A model generated the notes under the pieces. It ran no database searches and was not told the origin of the DNA. It saw only the letters and a program-made list of their open reading frames with translations. DNA of 34,289 nt from JALHOQ01 sp038144835 (GTDB lineage Bacteria; Bdellovibrionota; Bdellovibrionia; Bdellovibrionales; UBA1609): contig JAYQON010000017.1 of assembly GCA_038144835.1 (NCBI GenBank), forward strand, positions 1 through 34,289. Direction: 5' to 3'. A program made the translations under genes and the position numbers. Below, piece by piece: positions 30,344 to 34,289 of the stretch (within the stretch, counting starts at the first letter, position 1; every line of letters starts with the position of its first letter).

Positions 30344-31951
30344 ATGCCGATCATTGAAACGCGTCTGTCGATTCAGTCCGAAAGTTTTGTTCAAAACAAA
30401 GCGGCGATGTTTGACATTGTTGCAGAATTTAAGTCCCAGCAGAACCAAGCACGCCAAGGTGGTGGTAGTGAGGCTGCAGCCAGGCATCGTGAGCGAGGCA
30501 AAATGCTCGTTCGTGATCGGATCCAAGCATTGATTGATCCAGGGACTGAGTTCTTAGAGTTTTCTTCTTTGGCTGCAAATGGAATGTACAATGGAGATGC
30601 ACCTTCAGCCGGTATTGTCACCGGGCTAGCTGTAGTGCAGGGACGCGAGTGTGTGGTCGTTGCTAATGATGCCACCGTAAAGGGAGGCACTTATTATCCA
30701 ATGACGGTAAAAAAGCATTTGCGAGCGCAGGAAATTGCTTTTGAAAACGGATTGCCGTGTGTGTATCTCGTGGACAGTGGTGGCGCTTTTTTACCACTGC
30801 AATCCGAGGTTTTTCCTGATCGCGACCATTTTGGTCGCATATTTTACAATCAGGCTCGGCTCTCAGCCTCGGGCATCCCACAAATAGCGGTGGTGATGGG
30901 CAGTTGCACGGCAGGTGGAGCCTATGTACCTGCCATGAGTGATGAAAATGTTATTGTTAAAGAAAATGGTACGATTTTCTTAGGTGGTCCGCCCTTGGTG
31001 AAGGCGGCCACCGGTGAAGAAGTGAGTGCTCAAGATTTGGGTGGAGCCGCTGTACATTGCGAAGTCAGTGGAGTAACGGATCACTTTGCTGAAAATGATG
31101 AAGAAGCAGTGGCAATCACGCGCGATATCATTGCGCAAATTCCTTTGAATAGATTCACACCCTATGCGCTGGAGAGGCCGGAAGAGCCGCTTTATCCAAC
31201 GGAAGAGCTATACGGTATCATTCCTAGTGATCCTAAAGTTCCCTACGATGTGCGTGAAGTGATTGCGCGGATTGTGGACGGCAGTCGGTTTCATGAATTT
31301 AAAGCTAATTATGGAACGACAATTATTACTGGTTTTGCGCATATTTTTGGTTATCCGGTTGGTATTGTCGCAAATAACGGTGTGTTATTTTCAGAAAGTG
31401 CTTTAAAGGCGACTCACTTCATTGAGCTTTGCGACCAGCGCAAAATACCCCTCGTGTTCTTGCAGAATATTACGGGCTTTATGGTCGGCAAAAAATATGA
31501 AAACGAAGGTATCGCTAAACATGGAGCTAAGATGGTTATGGCAGTTAGTAATGCCAGCGTGCCCAAGTACACAGTTATCATTGGTGGTTCCTACGGTGCG
31601 GGCAACTATGGAATGTGCGGCCGCGCTTATCAACCGCGGTTCCTTTGGATGTGGCCAAACGCTCGGATTTCAGTTATGGGCGGCGAGCAGGCGGCCAATG
31701 TTTTGTTAACGGTTAAGCGGGATCAGCTCAAGAGTAAAGGTCTGGAGATGAGCGAAACTGAACAACGTGAATTCAAAAAGCCAACCCTCGAAAAATATGA
31801 CTTAGAGAGCTCGGCTTATTTTTCTACGGCCAGACTTTGGGATGACGGCATCATTGATCCGGCAGATACGCGCAAAGTTTTAAGTTTGGCTATCCATTCG
31901 TCATTCAACCGTCCTTGGCCTGAAAAGACCAAGGGTGTATTCAGGATGTAA
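30344..31951 (+). CDS. mccB: methylcrotonyl-CoA carboxylase beta subunit (carboxyltransferase)
   Basis: This is the biotin-dependent carboxyltransferase half of 3-methylcrotonyl-CoA carboxylase (leucine degradation), 535 aa, the usual length. The start is supported by family residues right after it (the IETRLSIQSESFVQNKAAM region) and by ARQGGGSEAAARHRERGKM. The N-terminal acyl-CoA half has VYLVDSGGAFLPLQSEVFPD and GSCTAGGAYVPAMSDE. The C-terminal biotin half has FLQNITGFMVGKKYENEGI and GGSYGAGNYGMCGRAYQPRF, all specific to MCC beta rather than propionyl-CoA carboxylase. The stop is 1 nt before the hydratase ATG. Confidence 0.94.
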   Translation: MPIIETRLSIQSESFVQNKAAMFDIVAEFKSQQNQARQGGGSEAAARHRERGKMLVRDRIQALIDPGTEFLEFSSLAANGMYNGDAPSAGIVTGLAVVQGRECVVVANDATVKGGTYYPMTVKKHLRAQEIAFENGLPCVYLVDSGGAFLPLQSEVFPDRDHFGRIFYNQARLSASGIPQIAVVMGSCTAGGAYVPAMSDENVIVKENGTIFLGGPPLVKAATGEEVSAQDLGGAAVHCEVSGVTDHFAENDEEAVAITRDIIAQIPLNRFTPYALERPEEPLYPTEELYGIIPSDPKVPYDVREVIARIVDGSRFHEFKANYGTTIITGFAHIFGYPVGIVANNGVLFSESALKATHFIELCDQRKIPLVFLQNITGFMVGKKYENEGIAKHGAKMVMAVSNASVPKYTVIIGGSYGAGNYGMCGRAYQPRFLWMWPNARISVMGGEQAANVLLTVKRDQLKSKGLEMSETEQREFKKPTLEKYDLESSAYFSTARLWDDGIIDPADTRKVLSLAIHSSFNRPWPEKTKGVFRM

Positions 31952-31952
31952 A

Positions 31953-32756
31953 ATGCAGCATCTTAAGATCACACAAAATCAGGGTGTGCTTTCTGTATCA
32001 CTGAACCGACCAGAAAGAAGAAATGCTTTTTTCCCGGCAATGATTCATGAAATCACCACCATTTTCAAAAGCGTTGTCAAAGATAAAACGGTGCGTGTTG
32101 TCTTGTTGACTGGAGAAGGAAAAAGCTTTTGTTCGGGTGGAGATCTCGAATGGATGAAATCCATGGTCGACTATACACTACAAAAGAACCTCGAGGATGC
32201 TCGTGAGCTTTTTGCGATGTATTGGGCGATTCGCAATTGCCCGGTTCCTGTTGTGGGTAAAGTTTTTGGGCATGCTTTCGGTGGGGGAGCTGGTTTAACA
32301 GCTGTGTGTGACATCGTGGCGACCGAATCTTCGACTCAGTTTTGTTTTTCAGAAGTGAAGTGGGGGTTAGTTCCAGCTGTTATAAGCCCTTTTGTCTGCG
32401 AGCGAGTGGCCCCTGCAAAATCGCGCGAATGGTTTATCACCGCAAAGGTTTTTGACTCAGAAGAAGCCTTGCGGGGCGGTTTAGTTAACTTCAGCGGAGA
32501 GATGAATGAGGTTGATGGTTATCTAGAAAAGACCCTCAATTTGATTTTGGCAGCTGCCCCAGAGGCCGTGCGCGAAACTAAAAAGTTGCACCAATCGTAT
32601 TCTCCAGTTGCGTGGAAAAAGGTTGAACCTGTGGTGACCCAATTGATCGCCAAGCGTCGGGTCAGCGAGGAAGGGCAGAAAGGCCTACAGGCATTTTTAG
32701 AAAAACGTGAACCTCGATGGAGTGAGCCACCCTATGGTACGCCGGCAAAAATTTGA
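31953..32756 (+). CDS. liuC: methylglutaconyl-CoA hydratase (enoyl-CoA hydratase family)
   Basis: This enzyme hydrates 3-methylglutaconyl-CoA to HMG-CoA, the step after MCC in leucine breakdown. It has 267 aa in the crotonase fold. FCSGGDLEWMKSMVDY and HAFGGGAGLTAVCD supply the oxyanion-hole peptides. FCFSEVKWGLVPAVISPFVCE is the segment characteristic of methylglutaconyl-CoA hydratases. The ATG at 31953 follows CAGGA by 6 nt; a GTG at 31935 would lie inside the upstream gene. Its 3' end overlaps the biotin carboxylase start by 23 nt. The gene order beta, hydratase, alpha is the common liu order. Confidence 0.88.
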   Translation: MQHLKITQNQGVLSVSLNRPERRNAFFPAMIHEITTIFKSVVKDKTVRVVLLTGEGKSFCSGGDLEWMKSMVDYTLQKNLEDARELFAMYWAIRNCPVPVVGKVFGHAFGGGAGLTAVCDIVATESSTQFCFSEVKWGLVPAVISPFVCERVAPAKSREWFITAKVFDSEEALRGGLVNFSGEMNEVDGYLEKTLNLILAAAPEAVRETKKLHQSYSPVAWKKVEPVVTQLIAKRRVSEEGQKGLQAFLEKREPRWSEPPYGTPAKI

Positions 32757-34227
32757 AAAAGTCGCAATTGCTAATCGTGGCGAGGTTGCTGTTCGTATCA
32801 TTCGAGCCTGTCAGGAGTTGGGTTTAGAGACAGTGCTCCTCCATTCAGCAGCAGATACGCAGACGGCTGCTTATCGACTAGCGGATGAGACTTACTGCAT
32901 CGGAGAGGCCGCTTCTAGTGCCAGTTACTTAAATATCGAGGCCAATGTGCAAGGCGCTTTGAGCGCCGGAGCTCAGGCGGTGCATCCAGGTTTTGGCTTC
33001 CTGTCTGAAAACGCCGATTTTGCTGAAGCTGTTTCTGATGCAGGGCTAGTTTTTATTGGTCCTACGCCTAAAAATATTCGCCTCTTTGGAGACAAGATAT
33101 CTGCCAAGGCTCATGTTGAGAAAATTGGTGGCCCTATCATTCCTGGCTATCAGGGTGAAGATCAAAATCTGCAGCGAATGCTCAAAGAGTGTGATCGAAT
33201 TGGCTATCCTGTAATTTGTAAGGCTGCCGCAGGTGGCGGTGGGCGCGGTCTCAAGCTAATCAAAAGTCGATTTGATGCTGAGGAAATGATTGCCTCAGCT
33301 CAACGCGAGGCCTTGGCCTCATTTGGGTCTGCAACGGTATTTCTAGAAAAATACTTGGATAATGCCAAGCACATTGAAGTGCAGATCTTTGGTGATTTTA
33401 GCGGAAAAGTACATTCACTTTTTGAACGTGAATGTTCTGTGCAGAGACGCCATCAGAAGATTATTGAGGAGGCACTTTCACCTTCTCTGGATGATCAGCT
33501 ACGGTTAGAAATTTCGCGTACGGCGCTGGATTTGGCAGAGCGTGCTTCGTATTTAGGCGCTGGCACAGTTGAGTTTTTGCTGCATGATGGAAAATTCTAT
33601 TTCATGGAGATGAATACGCGTCTACAGGTTGAACATCCCGTTACGGAAATGGTGATGGGTGTAGATTTAGTAAAAGCTCAACTTTTAACAGCCATGGGAC
33701 AGCCACTTAATTGGCCCAAGGAATTCAAGCCGCATGGGCACTGTATTGAGTGTCGAATCTACGCTGAAGACCCTTTTCAAGGTGGAATTCCTAGTACTGG
33801 AAAAATTCTTGCCGCTCATTGGCCACAGGGTCCTGGCCGTCGTTTTGAGATTGGTTTCGAGCCCGGAGATGAGATCACCAGTTATTATGACTCGATGATA
33901 GCCAAGGTTATTGTTTGGGATGAGTCACGCATTCGAGCAATTCAGAAAATGAAGCGCACCTTGGCAGAAACCGTAATTTTTGGCGTACGTACAAACATAC
34001 CCCTATTGCAGAACATTCTCTCGCATGAAGAGTTCGTGACAGGTAAAATGACCACTCGTTTTTTTGAGACCTACTTCAGTAAACCTATTCCCGCGCCAGA
34101 ATATTCAGTTAGCGAGCAAGGATTGATTCGAGCGCTATCTTCTAAAATTGCGGACTCGTCCACAAACTTACTTACGTCTTCTAGCAAAACTGGCAATCCG
34201 TGGTCTTATAATTGGAGTCGTCTATGA
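32734..34227 (+). CDS. mccA: biotin carboxylase subunit of methylcrotonyl-CoA carboxylase, lacking a fused biotinyl domain
   Basis: This is the ATP-grasp biotin carboxylase subunit. It has 497 aa from ATG 32734, against about 650-670 for full MCC alpha. The N-terminus FEKVAIANRGEVAVRIIRAC, the glycine-rich ATP loop KAAAGGGGRGLK (about 165), ERECSVQRRHQKIIEEA, and the metal/bicarbonate segment MEMNTRLQVEHPVTEMVMG are all intact. The C-terminal biotin-carboxylase lid domain is complete. No MKM biotin site occurs, and the gene ends with TGA at 34225-34227. A further ATG overlaps the stop (ATGA), so the rest of the subunit is probably a separate protein. Confidence 0.9.
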   Translation: MVRRQKFEKVAIANRGEVAVRIIRACQELGLETVLLHSAADTQTAAYRLADETYCIGEAASSASYLNIEANVQGALSAGAQAVHPGFGFLSENADFAEAVSDAGLVFIGPTPKNIRLFGDKISAKAHVEKIGGPIIPGYQGEDQNLQRMLKECDRIGYPVICKAAAGGGGRGLKLIKSRFDAEEMIASAQREALASFGSATVFLEKYLDNAKHIEVQIFGDFSGKVHSLFERECSVQRRHQKIIEEALSPSLDDQLRLEISRTALDLAERASYLGAGTVEFLLHDGKFYFMEMNTRLQVEHPVTEMVMGVDLVKAQLLTAMGQPLNWPKEFKPHGHCIECRIYAEDPFQGGIPSTGKILAAHWPQGPGRRFEIGFEPGDEITSYYDSMIAKVIVWDESRIRAIQKMKRTLAETVIFGVRTNIPLLQNILSHEEFVTGKMTTRFFETYFSKPIPAPEYSVSEQGLIRALSSKIADSSTNLLTSSSKTGNPWSYNWSRL

Positions 34228-34289
34228 TTTGGGTCGAGGTTGAACACCTGGGGAAAGTTATACGTGTTCCAGCGATGAAGGCTCAAGGT
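34224..34289 (+). CDS. N-terminal fragment of the gene following mccA (truncated by window end)
   Basis: The ATG at 34224 overlaps the biotin carboxylase stop by 4 nt and opens a frame that stays open to the window end, 22 codons reading MIWVEVEHLGKVIRVPAMKA. The fragment looks like paired beta strands, as expected for the start of a biotinyl-bridging or carrier domain. It could equally be another enzyme. Its coupling to mccA makes the missing BT/BCCP part of MCC alpha the leading guess. Confidence 0.5.
   Translation, partial: MIWVEVEHLGKVIRVPAMKAQG

Overview
The window reads as chromosomal DNA of a Gram-negative bacterium with an ordinary two-membrane envelope: signal peptides, lipoproteins, outer-membrane barrels, a TolC/RND pump, and a type-A RNase P RNA. 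Base composition is close to even, gene density is very high, and there is a large share of unrecognised exported proteins. Together with the repeat-rich giant lipoprotein and a TMTC-like TPR protein, this is reminiscent of the Bdellovibrionota / former Deltaproteobacteria. That placement is an inference from style, not from a marker gene.

Layout. 1-700: the tail of a truncated gene and a small exported Tyr/Arg-rich protein with its own promoter. 715-5316: a 12-bp inverted repeat, then a TolC-type outer-membrane factor followed after 1 nt by an RND (HAE1) pump. No periplasmic adaptor is visible. 5318-6720 (minus): a membrane coiled-coil protein resembling a family I associate with marine phages, preceded by an exported cyclophilin. 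6905-8602: an exported protein containing a recognisable leucyl/phenylalanyl-tRNA-protein transferase (Aat) fold. 8671-10371: a polytopic TMTC-like protein with C-terminal TPRs. 10521-10790: a four-cysteine exported microprotein.

10948-16156 is the most coherent metabolic unit. Five co-directional genes overlap or are tightly spaced: an MMSDH-type aldehyde dehydrogenase, a URC1-type GTP-cyclohydrolase-II-like protein, a URC4 (DUF1688) protein, uracil phosphoribosyltransferase and uridine kinase. This is the signature of the poorly characterised URC pathway of pyrimidine catabolism. Uracil and uridine would be captured as UMP, the ring opened by the URC1/URC4 pair, and the C3 product oxidised by the dehydrogenase. 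A stem-loop sits in its leader.

16161-24877 is an envelope region. Two divergent barrel-like proteins share a 30-bp promoter zone. A lipoprotein is translationally coupled to the second one. Convergent to it is a roughly 2077-aa lipoprotein with about 14 ASH/choice-of-anchor-D-like domains in a higher-order repeat, ending in a disulfide-rich propeller-like domain. 25154-27273 holds a CAT-anticodon tRNA, a lipase-maturation-factor-family membrane protein, and rnpB with its terminator. 27458-29762 holds an unknown exported protein convergent with a two-gene unit: an acidic-tailed exported protein and a TPMT-like methyltransferase with an extra N-terminal domain.

29812-34289 is a leucine-catabolism (liu-type) cluster. 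It contains a possible hot-dog-fold protein, methylcrotonyl-CoA carboxylase beta subunit, methylglutaconyl-CoA hydratase, and a biotin carboxylase that stops before any biotinyl domain, followed by a 4-nt-overlapping ORF cut off by the window end.

No non-coding stretch exceeds about 300 bases. The longest, 24878-25153, shows only the probable upstream region of the giant lipoprotein gene. I saw no CRISPR array, insertion sequence, integrase or origin.
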